Shown: positions 1-8,065 of the stretch, piece by piece
Layout of the letters: each line of letters starts with the position of its first letter
How positions within the stretch are numbered: position 1 is the first letter of the stretch
Source: Kibdelosporangium sp. MJ126-NF4
Lineage (GTDB): Bacteria; Actinomycetota; Actinomycetes; Mycobacteriales; Pseudonocardiaceae
Reading direction: 5' to 3'
Assembly (NCBI RefSeq): GCF_000826545.1
Contig: NZ_CDME01000014.1
Span: 62,001 to 126,000 of the forward strand
Length of the DNA: 64,000 nt
Notes under the pieces: generated by a model
Told to the model about the DNA's origin: nothing
The model's input: only the letters and a program-made list of their open reading frames with translations
The model's database searches: none
Translations under genes and position numbers: made by a program

Positions 1-1
1 G

Positions 2-502
2 GCGTCGGTTGTTCGGGACACCGCGGCGGGCGCGGGCATCCGGGTGGGCGGGGATCCACGGCAGGACAGCGCCCTGGTCGCCGTCTCCGGCTGGTCGGTC
101 GCCGCGAGCACGTTGCCCAGGATCGCCGCGCAGCAGGCGGAGACACCGGTCCACCCGCACGGGATCTACGTGGCGCCGTGGCTGCTGAACACCCCGATCG
201 GCACGTCCGTGACCACGTTCTCGGTGCCTCTTCGGTTCGATCCGCGCGAGGAGTCGGCAGTGGCCTACGCGGTCACGGTCGGCACCAGGTTCGGCGGCGA
301 GAGCCCCACGATCGCCGGGTTCCACGCGTGGCGCGGACCGGTTCCGGTGTCGGGAACGCAGATGTACGCGGTGGCGCAGGTGACCGCGATGCCCATGGGA
401 CCGGGCGAGGTGCACGCGCCCGGCATGCCCATGACCGAAGAGCTGGCAGGACAGTGGATCGCCAAGGCCACTGTCGTGCCTGTGAGTGCTCAACTCGACT
501 GA
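2..502 (+). CDS. Partial CDS, unknown protein (C-terminal part)
   Basis: The frame is open from the left edge and stops with TGA at 500-502, giving at least 166 codons with no start in view. The visible part has no membrane segment and no catalytic motif I recognise; it alternates short hydrophobic strands with Gly/Pro loops and contains 'TIAGFHAWRG'. A ligand-binding or oxidoreductase-like fold is possible but I cannot name the family. The next gene follows after 14 nt, so it may head the small operon that includes the two secreted peptides. Confidence 0.6.
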   Translation, partial: ASVVRDTAAGAGIRVGGDPRQDSALVAVSGWSVAASTLPRIAAQQAETPVHPHGIYVAPWLLNTPIGTSVTTFSVPLRFDPREESAVAYAVTVGTRFGGESPTIAGFHAWRGPVPVSGTQMYAVAQVTAMPMGPGEVHAPGMPMTEELAGQWIAKATVVPVSAQLD

Positions 503-516
503 ACACGGAGGAACTC

Positions 517-720
517 TTGCGCAAAGCAGTGATCGTCGCGATCTCAGTCCTTGGACTGAGCCTCGTGACCGGTGGCGTCGCCGCCGCCGAGACACCAGTC
601 TGGGTACTTCCCGGTGACATTCTCGGCGGAGCGGATCTCGGCAGCGTGCTGGCGCCGACCATCGGCCTGCCCCAGGCCATCGCCCCGGTGTTCGACCTGC
701 TCACGCTGGTCGGCGGCTGA
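517..720 (+). CDS. Small secreted protein, 67 aa
   Basis: A TTG start is chosen because GGAGGA at 507-512 lies 4 nt upstream. Residues 1-24 form a classical Sec signal peptide (Arg/Lys, hydrophobic core, then AAA before ETPVW). The mature part is only about 43 residues, rich in Leu, Pro and Gly, has no Cys, and ends LVGG. It lies 11 nt before a second small secreted protein of similar design (both mature parts end in a Pro-rich then hydrophobic stretch), so the two look like a translationally linked pair. No known family; function unknown. Confidence 0.6.
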   Translation: MRKAVIVAISVLGLSLVTGGVAAAETPVWVLPGDILGGADLGSVLAPTIGLPQAIAPVFDLLTLVGG

Positions 721-731
721 AAGGAAGTCAG

Positions 732-926
732 ATGCGGAAGACCATCGCGGTGGTCGCGGCGACGCTGGTGCTCAGCGCGACCCCGGCCATGGCGGATCCG
801 GTGATCGTCGACGAACCGGACACCAGCGGCCTGAACGACCTGTGGACGTTCACCCCGGCCGGAGTTCCGCTGTTCGGCCTGATCCAGTCGGTCGTCAAGG
901 CACCGAACGGAATCGTCCCCCACTGA
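732..926 (+). CDS. Small secreted protein, 64 aa
   Basis: ATG preceded by AAGGAAG. Residues 1-21 are a signal peptide ending ATPAMA, followed by a mature peptide of about 43 residues starting DPVIVDEPD, acidic then hydrophobic (FTPAGVPLFGL). No Cys, no recognised domain. It is the second of two adjacent genes for secreted mini-proteins and the operon closes with a strong hairpin 10 nt after its stop. The pair could be surface-active or signalling peptides; that is inference only. Confidence 0.65.
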   Translation: MRKTIAVVAATLVLSATPAMADPVIVDEPDTSGLNDLWTFTPAGVPLFGLIQSVVKAPNGIVPH

Positions 927-935
927 ACCCTCTCA

Positions 936-963
936 GGTCCCAGCCGCCCCGGCGGCTGGGACC
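936..963 (+). terminator. Hairpin terminator after the secreted peptide pair
   Basis: A perfect 13-bp inverted repeat (GGTCCCAGCCGCC and its complement) with only 2 nt between the arms begins 10 nt after the stop at 926, followed by TTCCCC. It separates the peptide operon from the YeeE-type gene, whose Shine-Dalgarno lies just beyond. Confidence 0.8.
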
Positions 964-988
964 TTCCCCATGAGTGCAGGAGGTCCCG

Positions 989-2239
989 GTGACCACCACC
1001 CCTGAAACACAGCTGTTCCCCACCTCGTGTGCCGCGCCGGTGCCGGACCCGGCCGAGCCGGTGAAAGTCTTCCCGCTCGCGGCCGCTGGCGTGCTCGCGG
1101 CCGGATTGACCTGGTACGTCTGGGCTTCCTTCGGCTCGAAGCCAGCCGTGCTGCTCCTCCTCGGCCTCAGTCTCGGCCTTGCGCTGTTCCACTCCCGGTT
1201 CGGCTTCACCTCCGCGTGGCGCCAGCTGATCGCGGTCGGCAACGGCCAGGGCCTGCGGGCGCACACGTTGCTGCTCGGCACGGCGGCCACGCTGATCGCG
1301 TTGATCGTCTCGACCGGTTCCGGCCTGTTCGGCTCGGTTCCACAGGCCAGCGGCGGGCCGATCGGACTGGCGCTGTTCGCGGGTGCGGTGCTGTTCGCGA
1401 TCGGCATGCAGTTGGGCGGGGCGTGCGCGTCCGGCACGTTGTTCGCCGTCGGCTCGGGACAGTCCACGATCGTACTGACACTCGGCGGTTTCATCGCCGG
1501 GTCGGTCGTCTACACGTGGGCTTTCCCGCTGTTCAACGGATGGCCCGCGCTGCCGGGCGTGCTGCTGGCCGACCACGTCGGCTGGCTCGGCTCGTGGCTG
1601 ATCACGATCGGCGCGCTGGTGGCCATCGTGTGGGTCACCCGGCTTGTGCAGGCGCGGCGCACTCCGCCGCCGGTCGACGTGGTGCCGACCGCGCGCGGAT
1701 TCGCCAGGGTGTTGCGAGGTTCGTGGCCGGTTCTCGTCGGCGCTGTCGTGCTCGGTGTGCTCGCCGCCGCTGTTTTCCTGGTGTCCGGCGGGATCTGGGG
1801 CATCACGTTCGCGTTCGCCCTGTGGGGCGCCAAACTGCTGCAACTGTTCGGCCTGCACCCGGAGGCGTGGGAGTTCTGGCAGACCACGTCGAACGCGAAG
1901 GCGCTGGCCGCTCCGATCTGGGTGGACAAGACCAGCCTGACCAACATCGGGATCATGATCGGCGCGGCGGTCGCCGCCGCGGCGGCCGGTGCGTGGAAGA
2001 TCCACAGCCAGATCCCGTGGCGCACCGCGCTGGCCGCCGTGCTGGGCGGAGTGCTGATGGGGATCGGGGCTCGACTGGCCGGTGGCTGCAACATCGGCGC
2101 CTACCTCGGCGGGATCTCGGTCGGCAGTCTGCACGGCTGGCTGTGGGGCCTGTTCGCGCTGGGCGGGACGTGGATCGGGCTGCGGCTGCGGCCGCTGTTC
2201 GGCCTGGCCAACCCCAAGCCCGCGGACAGTATTTGCTGA
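989..2239 (+). CDS. yeeE: YeeE/YedE-family sulfur compound (thiosulfate) transporter
   Basis: 416 aa, about ten hydrophobic segments. The YeeE/YedE signature occurs twice in diverged form: 'MQLGGACASGTLFAVGSG' in the first half and 'RLAGGCNIGAYLGGISVGS' in the second; conserved Cys in such GGxC motifs bind and pass thiosulfate in characterised members (TsuA). Likely role: uptake of thiosulfate or a related sulfur species into the cytoplasm. GTG at 989 is preferred over GTG at 974 because AGGAGG (978-983) sits 5 nt before it. No TusA/rhodanese partner gene is adjacent, so the downstream sulfur route is not evident here. Confidence 0.85.
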   Translation: MTTTPETQLFPTSCAAPVPDPAEPVKVFPLAAAGVLAAGLTWYVWASFGSKPAVLLLLGLSLGLALFHSRFGFTSAWRQLIAVGNGQGLRAHTLLLGTAATLIALIVSTGSGLFGSVPQASGGPIGLALFAGAVLFAIGMQLGGACASGTLFAVGSGQSTIVLTLGGFIAGSVVYTWAFPLFNGWPALPGVLLADHVGWLGSWLITIGALVAIVWVTRLVQARRTPPPVDVVPTARGFARVLRGSWPVLVGAVVLGVLAAAVFLVSGGIWGITFAFALWGAKLLQLFGLHPEAWEFWQTTSNAKALAAPIWVDKTSLTNIGIMIGAAVAAAAAGAWKIHSQIPWRTALAAVLGGVLMGIGARLAGGCNIGAYLGGISVGSLHGWLWGLFALGGTWIGLRLRPLFGLANPKPADSIC

Positions 2240-2382
2240 ATGAGTTGCACCCCGGGGAGTTGTGTGGGTACCCTCGGGGTGTCTCCCTCCTGTGGATGCA
2301 GGCAGCTGGCCTCCCACAGAGAGTGTTTTTCACCACCTTCGCCGGACGACTTTCCCGGCATACCCACACCTGAGGAACAACC
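2240..2382 (+). promoter_or_regulatory. Structured leader of the short rho gene
   Basis: 143 nt between the transporter stop and the rho ATG. It contains two hairpins: CACCCCG (2248-2254) with CGGGGTG (2275-2281), and CTGTGG (2290-2295) with CCACAG (2314-2319) followed at 2326 by five T, so the second looks like a weak intrinsic terminator or attenuator. Rho genes are commonly autoregulated by attenuation in their leader; whether that applies to this paralogue is inference. Confidence 0.5.
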
Positions 2383-3438
2383 ATGTACGAAACAACCGGA
2401 ATACTGGACATTGTGGATAGTCGGGCGTATGTCCGGGCGGAGGGCTACCTGCCCGGCCCGGACGACGTCCAAGTCCCCATCGGACTGGTCCGCAAACACG
2501 GCCTGCGCCGTGGCGACACCGTCTCCGGCGTCTCCGACGGCCGCAAGATCACCGCGGTGGAGCACGTCAACGGCGGCCCACCGCGGCCGCGTCCCGACTT
2601 CGCCGACCTCGTCACGATCCACCCCGACGAACGGCTCAAACTCGAAACCGAGAAGCACGAGCTGACCACCCGCGCGCTGGACCTGCTGATGCCGGTCGGC
2701 AAGGGCCAGCGGGCGCTGATCGTGGCGCCGCCCAAAGCGGGCAAGACCATGGTCCTGCAGTCGATCGCGCACGGCATCGCCAAGAACCACCCGGAATGCC
2801 ACCAGATGCTGCTGCTGATCGGCGAACGTCCCGAGGAGGTCACCGACTTCTCCAGGGCCGTGCCCGGCGAGGTGATCGCCGCCACCTTCGACCTGCCGCC
2901 GCGCCAGCACGTCGCCATCGCCGAACTGGCCGTCGAGCGCGCGAAACGCCTCGCCGAGACGGGCAAGGACGTGGTGATCGTGATGGACTCGCTGACCAGG
3001 CTCGGCCGCGCCTACAACCTGACCGCGCCGTCGTCCGGCCGGACCCTGACCGGCGGCATCGACACCGGTGCGCTCGTCCACCCGAAACGCCTGCTCGGCG
3101 CGGCCCGCAACCTGGAGAACGGTGGCTCGATCACCATCTTCGCCACCGCGCTCGTGGAAACCGGATCGGTCGGCGACAGCATCATGTTCGAGGAGTACAA
3201 GTCGACCGGCAACGCCGAGGTCCGGCTGGACCGCGGCCTGGCGAACAAGCGGATCTATCCCGCGATCGACCACGGCCAGACCAGCACCCGGCGCGAAGAC
3301 CTCCTGCTGACGCCGCAGGAGAAGATCGCGACCAAGGTGCTGCGCCGCGCGATGCAGGGCCGGGACATCACGGTTCTGCTCGACAGCCTGAAGCAGACCC
3401 AGACGAACGCGGAGTTCCTCAGCCGCCTGCCCCGGTGA
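2383..3438 (+). CDS. rho: Short Rho-type transcription termination factor (paralogue without N-terminal domain)
   Basis: 351 aa, against about 420 in E. coli and usually 600-700 in actinobacteria. It starts directly in the cold-shock-like RNA-binding domain (GYLPGPDDVQVP, residues 21-32), then the RecA-like motor: Walker A APPKAGKT at 115-122, Walker B VVIVMDSLTRL, and the Q/R-loop region ending KSTGN. The N-terminal helical domain and the actinobacterial Arg-rich insert are absent. All motor motifs look intact, so an RNA-dependent helicase/terminator acting at a subset of transcripts, or forming mixed hexamers with the main Rho, is plausible. A second, full-length rho should exist elsewhere in the genome. 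Confidence 0.85.
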   Translation: MYETTGILDIVDSRAYVRAEGYLPGPDDVQVPIGLVRKHGLRRGDTVSGVSDGRKITAVEHVNGGPPRPRPDFADLVTIHPDERLKLETEKHELTTRALDLLMPVGKGQRALIVAPPKAGKTMVLQSIAHGIAKNHPECHQMLLLIGERPEEVTDFSRAVPGEVIAATFDLPPRQHVAIAELAVERAKRLAETGKDVVIVMDSLTRLGRAYNLTAPSSGRTLTGGIDTGALVHPKRLLGAARNLENGGSITIFATALVETGSVGDSIMFEEYKSTGNAEVRLDRGLANKRIYPAIDHGQTSTRREDLLLTPQEKIATKVLRRAMQGRDITVLLDSLKQTQTNAEFLSRLPR

Positions 3439-3445
3439 TCCCCCC

Positions 3446-3480
3446 GCAACCTCGCGCAACCTCGCGCAACCTCGCGCAAC
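3446..3480. repeat. Tandem 10-bp repeat downstream of rho
   Basis: Four successive GCAAC blocks with the unit CTCGCGCAAC repeated three times at 3451-3480, exactly 10 bp apart. It runs directly into the GCAAC-type inverted repeat pair that follows and may be a degenerate extension of it. Confidence 0.7.
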
Positions 3481-3528
3481 CAAGGCGGCCTTCGGTGCGC
3501 TGGGTGCAACCAATGTGGCCTTCGTTGC
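3476..3528. repeat. Pair of 23-bp inverted-repeat elements in a convergent gap
   Basis: Two units, 3476-3498 and 3506-3528, each an imperfect palindrome with outer arms GCAAC/GTTGC (GTGC in the first) and inner AAGG/CCTT around a GG. Their starts are 30 bp apart. The same pair, in reverse orientation and with the same 30-bp spacing, recurs at 30,392-30,444, again between convergent genes just after a stop codon. Probably a bidirectional terminator or an interspersed REP-like family. Confidence 0.8.
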
Positions 3529-3544
3529 ACACCAGGCAGACGGG

Positions 3545-4903
3545 TCAGGTGGCCGCACCAGTGAATGTCCCGCCCGGCAATGGGCCTGTCGAACCAGGTT
3601 CCACACCCAACAGCCGCAGATACGCCAGCAGAGGCTGGGAGTGGCTGTGCAGGTTCGCCACCGGATGGGCCCGCATCGCCACGCCCATGTCCGGCATGGC
3701 CCAGGTTTCCCCCGGGCGTTCGCTTTCCGGCGGCAGGTAGGCGTCCGGGCCAGACAGTGTGCCCGACCAGATGTCCGGGTAGGCCGCAGTGTGGGACCGC
3801 AGGCTCATCCGTCTCCACTCGTCCCACGCCAGATCCGGGCTGATCCGGGCAGCCGCCCAGACCAGGGTCACGGAGATCGAGAACCAGATCGGGCCGGGAT
3901 TCGGCCACCGCACCCGCGCACCCAACGGAGAGTCCGCCCGGCAGGTCCGGTCGATCGTGCCGAGCAGGTCCTTGGCCTGGTCGGAGTCCGTGGCGCCGCA
4001 CAGGATCGCCCACGGCTGGACCTCCAGCCACAGGTCGCTGTCCCCGATCGGACCGGTGCCCCAGGCGCGGCGAAACCACCGCCCGTTCCACTCGTTCGCC
4101 ACCCGGGCACACAGATCCGTTGCCAACGCGCGCGCCTCTGCCGCTGTCACGGGATCGGCGATCCGGGCGTACACCGGCAGCACCCAGGCGGCCATGGCCG
4201 AGTTGAGCACCGACTCGCCGTGCTCGACCATCCACTCCTTGTCCACTCCGGACTCGACAATGGCCAGGTCGTTCCAGTCCGCGTTCAGGATCCGGACGTG
4301 TCCGTGCTCGCCGAGCCCGACCTCGTCGACGACGAACCTGAACTGCCTGCGCAGGTGTTCCCGCAACGGCACAGGATCGGCCTGGCGCACGGGGTGGTAC
4401 GGCACCGGCTGGTCGAGCGCGGCGTGATCGCCGGTCGCCAGCACGTACTCGGCCGCCAGCCACAGCGCCCAGAGGTTCGGGCCGGAAGGCCGAAACTGCG
4501 TGGTCCACGGCTGTTTGCGGCCCCACGCACAGGTGTTGCGCAGCACTGACAACGCGAGATCCGGTTCGAGGTACACCAGGGGCAACGCGTGCTGCAGCGG
4601 ATCACGGGCAGCGCCGTTGAAGCCGTGGCGGAACGAATACGCCGAACCCTGGTCGAGCGTGTGCCCGCCCAGCACGCCGTCCACGCAGGCCGCGCCGGTC
4701 AACATCGCGGCGTGCCAGGGAATCTCGTCCACCGCCTCCGACGCGCCCGCAACCCGGGCGCCGCCGATTTCCTCAAGCACCACCGTGTCCAGGTGCTGCG
4801 GGATCTCACCGCGCGACGGGCCGAACTCGAAGTTGACCAGCCGCGGCTGGACGTCCCAGTGTTCGGTCAGCGTCGCCAGCATCGCAGGTCCTGGCCGGGC
4901 CAT
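3545..4903 (-). CDS. GH94-like glycoside phosphorylase/glycosidase, (alpha/alpha)6-barrel
   Basis: 452 aa, no signal peptide, so cytoplasmic. Features of the GH94 family catalytic barrel are visible: 'NADWND' (the acid Asp region of cellobiose phosphorylases), 'WFRRAWGTGPIGDSD' followed by 'EVQPWAILCGA', and 'DIWSGTLSGPDAYL'. The N-terminal beta-sandwich of true GH94 enzymes (about 800 aa) is missing, so substrate and whether it uses phosphate are uncertain. ATG at 4903 is chosen; a TTG two codons upstream would also read. It diverges from the ArsR-type regulator, the starts being 38 nt apart, and may be controlled by it. Confidence 0.65.
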   Translation of the reverse strand: MARPGPAMLATLTEHWDVQPRLVNFEFGPSRGEIPQHLDTVVLEEIGGARVAGASEAVDEIPWHAAMLTGAACVDGVLGGHTLDQGSAYSFRHGFNGAARDPLQHALPLVYLEPDLALSVLRNTCAWGRKQPWTTQFRPSGPNLWALWLAAEYVLATGDHAALDQPVPYHPVRQADPVPLREHLRRQFRFVVDEVGLGEHGHVRILNADWNDLAIVESGVDKEWMVEHGESVLNSAMAAWVLPVYARIADPVTAAEARALATDLCARVANEWNGRWFRRAWGTGPIGDSDLWLEVQPWAILCGATDSDQAKDLLGTIDRTCRADSPLGARVRWPNPGPIWFSISVTLVWAAARISPDLAWDEWRRMSLRSHTAAYPDIWSGTLSGPDAYLPPESERPGETWAMPDMGVAMRAHPVANLHSHSQPLLAYLRLLGVEPGSTGPLPGGTFTGAAT

Positions 4904-4941
4904 TGACAAAGAATGTTTTTACGTTCAAGCTACGCTTCACT

Positions 4942-5490
4942 ATGAAAGATGTGTTTTACATTGAGCGGTTCGAACAGGCTGAGGCCCTGCTCAAACCGCA
5001 GCGGGTCGAAGTGCTCCGACAGTTGGCGCAGCCGAAGTCGTGCACGGAGGTCGGCACCGTGCTGGGGCAGTCGACGCAGCGCGTCTACTACCACGTGAAG
5101 AAGCTGGTGGACACCGGACTGGTGACGCTGGTCAGCGAACGCCGGGTGCGCGGCATCCACGAAGGCATGTACCAGGCCAGCGCGCAGTCGTACTGGCTGT
5201 CGCCGCACTTGGTCGGCAGAGTGGGCGCCCGCGCGGTACAGGACGAGCTCAGCCTCGGTTACCTGCTGAACCTCGTCGAGGACGTGCACGACGAGGTGGC
5301 CAGGCTCGACGGTGGGCCGACGCTCGGCGTGTCCGGCGAGATCAGAGTGCCCGCGGGTAAACGCAAGGCCTTCATGGACGACCTACGCACCACGTTGCAG
5401 GAGTTGTTCGCCCGCCACGGCGGCGCACGAGGCGAAGCCTTCCGCTTGGCCGTGGCCTGCTACCCCAAGGAGGAGACGACCGATGAGTGA
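4942..5490 (+). CDS. ArsR-type winged-helix transcriptional regulator
   Basis: 182 aa. The N-terminal winged helix is clear (LLKPQRVEVLRQLAQ, then STQRVYYHVKKLVDTGLVTLVSERR), of the ArsR/GntR-like 'HTH_20' kind; the C-terminal half is a conserved but unnamed helical domain. ATG at 4942 matches the start of the domain better than the ATG at 4903. Its last codons overlap the SRPBCC gene by 8 nt (ATGAGTGA), a common regulator-SRPBCC pairing in actinobacteria in which both are co-transcribed. No metal-binding Cys cluster is present, so it is probably not a metal sensor. Confidence 0.8.
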   Translation: MKDVFYIERFEQAEALLKPQRVEVLRQLAQPKSCTEVGTVLGQSTQRVYYHVKKLVDTGLVTLVSERRVRGIHEGMYQASAQSYWLSPHLVGRVGARAVQDELSLGYLLNLVEDVHDEVARLDGGPTLGVSGEIRVPAGKRKAFMDDLRTTLQELFARHGGARGEAFRLAVACYPKEETTDE

Positions 5491-6343
5491 TGTCCTCGCC
5501 CTGGAAACACACCTGTCATCCCCGCTCACCGAGGTCCACGCGGCGCTGACCGACCCGGCTGCCCTGGGCGTCTGGCTGGCGGAGTACGCGGAAGTGTCGT
5601 TGCCGGACAAGCAGTTCACGTTCTGGGGCAAGCACACCCCGCAGGGGATCCAAGCGTCACAACAACTGTTGTCGGCCACAGAGACCTCGTTGAGCTTCTC
5701 GTGGCCGTTGGACGCGCAGGACACCACGGTCACGCTCGACCTGTCGCCGACCTCGGACGGGACGGTGCTGCGACTCCAGCAGACCAATCTGCCCACTCTC
5801 GACGAACTGATGGACCCGCCGGGTCGCCGCGACGGACGGCACTCGATGCACACGTTCTGGGCGCTGGCACTGGCGAACCTGGCCGAGTTCCTCGACGGCA
5901 GGCCGCTGACGCCGAAAGCGGACTTCAGCCCGGCACGGCCACAGGAGATCAGGGCCGTGCTCACGATCGCGGCCGCGCCCTCGGAGGTCTTCGCCAGCCT
6001 GATCGACCCCGCGGCGATCAGGAAGTGGTTCGGCTGGGAAGCCGAGGTCGAGCCCCGCGTCGGCGGCAGGATGGCGCTGGGCGTCGACGGCAGGATCTTC
6101 GAGTTCGACCAGGACCGCAAACTCGTCTACGGCGACGACGAAGGAGCGGTGGTCAGCTGGGAACTGGAAGGCTCCGACGGGAAAACGTTCCTGACGTTCG
6201 TCCATAGCGGGTACACCGACTCCGAACTGGACAGCGCGGCCCAGCACGAGGCGGGCTGGCTCGGCGGGCTGGCCGAGCTCAAACGCATGCACGAACTCGG
6301 CGAGGACTGGCGGCCCCTGACGACGGACCTGCCGTCCGACTGA
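5483..6343 (+). CDS. Double SRPBCC (AHSA1/START-like) domain protein
   Basis: 286 aa containing two tandem AHSA1-type hydrophobic-cavity domains: residues about 1-140 ('SSPLTEVHAALTDPAALGVWLAEY') and 150-280 ('AAPSEVFASLIDPAAIRKWFGWE'). These bind hydrophobic ligands; no enzymatic motif is evident. AAGGAGG lies 11 nt before the ATG inside the regulator gene, and the overlap of the two coding regions suggests translational coupling. Role unknown; the arrangement suggests a ligand-binding partner of the regulator. Confidence 0.8.
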   Translation: MSDVLALETHLSSPLTEVHAALTDPAALGVWLAEYAEVSLPDKQFTFWGKHTPQGIQASQQLLSATETSLSFSWPLDAQDTTVTLDLSPTSDGTVLRLQQTNLPTLDELMDPPGRRDGRHSMHTFWALALANLAEFLDGRPLTPKADFSPARPQEIRAVLTIAAAPSEVFASLIDPAAIRKWFGWEAEVEPRVGGRMALGVDGRIFEFDQDRKLVYGDDEGAVVSWELEGSDGKTFLTFVHSGYTDSELDSAAQHEAGWLGGLAELKRMHELGEDWRPLTTDLPSD

Positions 6344-6358
6344 CCGGACGCAAAATGG

Positions 6359-7165
6359 TCATGCCACGAGCAGGATCGTGACGCCGATGACGACGTCAAG
6401 GACACCGCACCACTCGGCGAACCCACGCGGCACGACCTTGCCGTAGCGGTGGTGAAGGAAGTCCCAGACGCCGTGGGCGAGACAGCCCGCGCCGATCAGG
6501 TACCTGGCCACGTCGTCGGGCACCGAGACGGCGACCAGGACAAGCGCCAGGTACGCGCCGAACCCGGCGAGTTGCACAGCCATCACACCTGGCTCACGCA
6601 AGCGCTTGCGGTACGCGCCGATCGCCAGGTAGGCGCAGGGCAGGACCATCAGCGCGACGGCAGGCGGAATCCACGGGTCACGCCAGGTGTCGATCGTCAT
6701 GAGCAACGCCAGCCAGGTCGGCCACCGGTGCTTCACCGCGGTCACGAACGTGCCCGACGAGGACGGCCGATGATGGTGGTGCACGGTGTACTCAGCACGG
6801 CGCGCCAGCATCGCGATCAGCATCGCGGGCAACATCAGCACATGCCCACCGATCATCAACGCGTCGGCGGACAGCGCTCCGGCCCAGTACGGTCCGAGCA
6901 ATACCAGGAACGGCACGTACATGGCCGCGCCCATCTCGGCGATGGGGGCGAGGCCGTGTCCACGCACACGCATCCAGATCGACATGCCGACGGTCATGTT
7001 CGTGGCCATCACCAACGCGCTGACGTCCGGTCTGTCCAGCGCCGACCACCAGCCGAACGCGATGGTCCACACGGGATCGAACAGCAGCATCCCGGCGAGC
7101 ATCGCGACGATCATCTCCGCGTAGTGCCGGGCGAACTGCCTGTTGGGTGCCACTGTGTCTGTCAT
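6359..7165 (-). CDS. Multi-pass membrane protein of unknown function
   Basis: 268 aa with about seven hydrophobic helices. The N-terminal half ('HYAEMIVAMLAGMLLFDPVW', 'MYVPFLVLLGPYW') resembles actinobacterial proteins often labelled FliP-like, but there is no flagellar gene nearby and that label is probably a misnomer. A His cluster, VHHHHRP, lies in a mid-protein loop and could bind metal. ATG at 7165 is preferred because upstream in-frame codons have no coding character. Convergent with the SRPBCC gene, 15 nt between stops. Confidence 0.65.
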   Translation of the reverse strand: MTDTVAPNRQFARHYAEMIVAMLAGMLLFDPVWTIAFGWWSALDRPDVSALVMATNMTVGMSIWMRVRGHGLAPIAEMGAAMYVPFLVLLGPYWAGALSADALMIGGHVLMLPAMLIAMLARRAEYTVHHHHRPSSSGTFVTAVKHRWPTWLALLMTIDTWRDPWIPPAVALMVLPCAYLAIGAYRKRLREPGVMAVQLAGFGAYLALVLVAVSVPDDVARYLIGAGCLAHGVWDFLHHRYGKVVPRGFAEWCGVLDVVIGVTILLVA

Positions 7166-7256
7166 AGGGCAAGCGTGCTGCCGCCCACGCACAACCAGTA
7201 CCCGCACGGTGTCATGTCCCAAGCACGCGGATCACATGGTCGAACCATGCACTCGG

Positions 7257-8045
7257 CTATTCGAGCATCTCCAGGTCCTTCGGCACCAACGTCGTGGACC
7301 GCAGCAGCTCCCGCAGCAAGTTGTCGTTCAACGCGTTGCCGACAGGCTCGCCGACCTCCTCACGGGTGAGGCCGGGCACACCGGCACTGGACAGCCTGCC
7401 CCGCACGGTGTTGACCTTGTACGCGACCTTCTTGGCGGTCCAGCCGGTCACCTTGTCCAGGTCGGCCAGTTGGGCGGCGACCTGCTCCCAGGTCAGTGGC
7501 CGCGCACTGGGGTCGTGCAGCAGGTAGCGCTGTCCGAGTACGGCGAGGACGAGCTTCTCGTCGCCGATGAGCTCGTACTTGTGGGCCGGGTCGGTGTTCT
7601 CGGTGTGCCGTGACACGGGTTTGGCGCCGTCCGTGCCGGTCACGAACACTTCCAGCAGGTGTTCGCGTTCACGGGAACCTGGTACGAGCAAGGGCGTGTA
7701 GCCCTCGGCGAGCGGGACGGCCTCCTCGTCGGCGAACAGCCACTGGGCTCGCGGCAGGCGGATCGGCCTGCGGCCGGTGTTGCGCAGCCACCAGCGGCCC
7801 TCCCAGTGCTTCAGTTCCCCGTGCCGTCTGCTGACCTGGCGGTCGTCCTCGCCGATGCAGATGTGCACCTCGGGCCGGTTTCGTCCGAAGTAGACGACCC
7901 TGCCCTCGCTCGGGCCGACCGAGTAGCCGCCGCCGAGGGCGAGCGCGTGCACCGAGCCGGACAGTGCCCGTTGCACGCCGTTGACCAGACTACCGTGCCC
8001 GCGCGGCAGCAGCAGTCCGCTCGCGTACCTCAACTCCGGGTTCAT
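7257..8045 (-). CDS. FHA domain protein, last gene of the kinase/MoxR cluster
   Basis: 262 aa. The centre carries a forkhead-associated phosphothreonine-binding domain: 'FGRNRPEVHICIGEDD', 'QVSRRHGELKHWEGRWWLRNTGRRP', with the conserved Arg, Ser-Arg-His and Asn. The C-terminal 100 residues are a predicted helical region ('TWEQVAAQLADLDKVTGWTAKKVAYKVN') resembling a winged helix. ATG at 8045 has AGGAGG 5 nt upstream. It follows the pseudokinase by 20 nt. Probable role: reader of phosphothreonine made by the active kinase at 15,514-17,169. Confidence 0.85.
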   Translation of the reverse strand: MNPELRYASGLLLPRGHGSLVNGVQRALSGSVHALALGGGYSVGPSEGRVVYFGRNRPEVHICIGEDDRQVSRRHGELKHWEGRWWLRNTGRRPIRLPRAQWLFADEEAVPLAEGYTPLLVPGSREREHLLEVFVTGTDGAKPVSRHTENTDPAHKYELIGDEKLVLAVLGQRYLLHDPSARPLTWEQVAAQLADLDKVTGWTAKKVAYKVNTVRGRLSSAGVPGLTREEVGEPVGNALNDNLLRELLRSTTLVPKDLEMLE

Positions 8046-8065
8046 CCTCGACCTCCTGGGCTTCA

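Noticed and set aside
728..2317. Long minus-strand frame opposite the YeeE-type gene
   Set aside because: Composition is that of an antisense shadow (Arg/Gln/His-rich) and the plus-strand transporter is clearly real.
6359..7165. Flagellar FliP
   Set aside because: Only a loose resemblance in one half, no flagellar genes nearby, and a His-rich loop absent from FliP.
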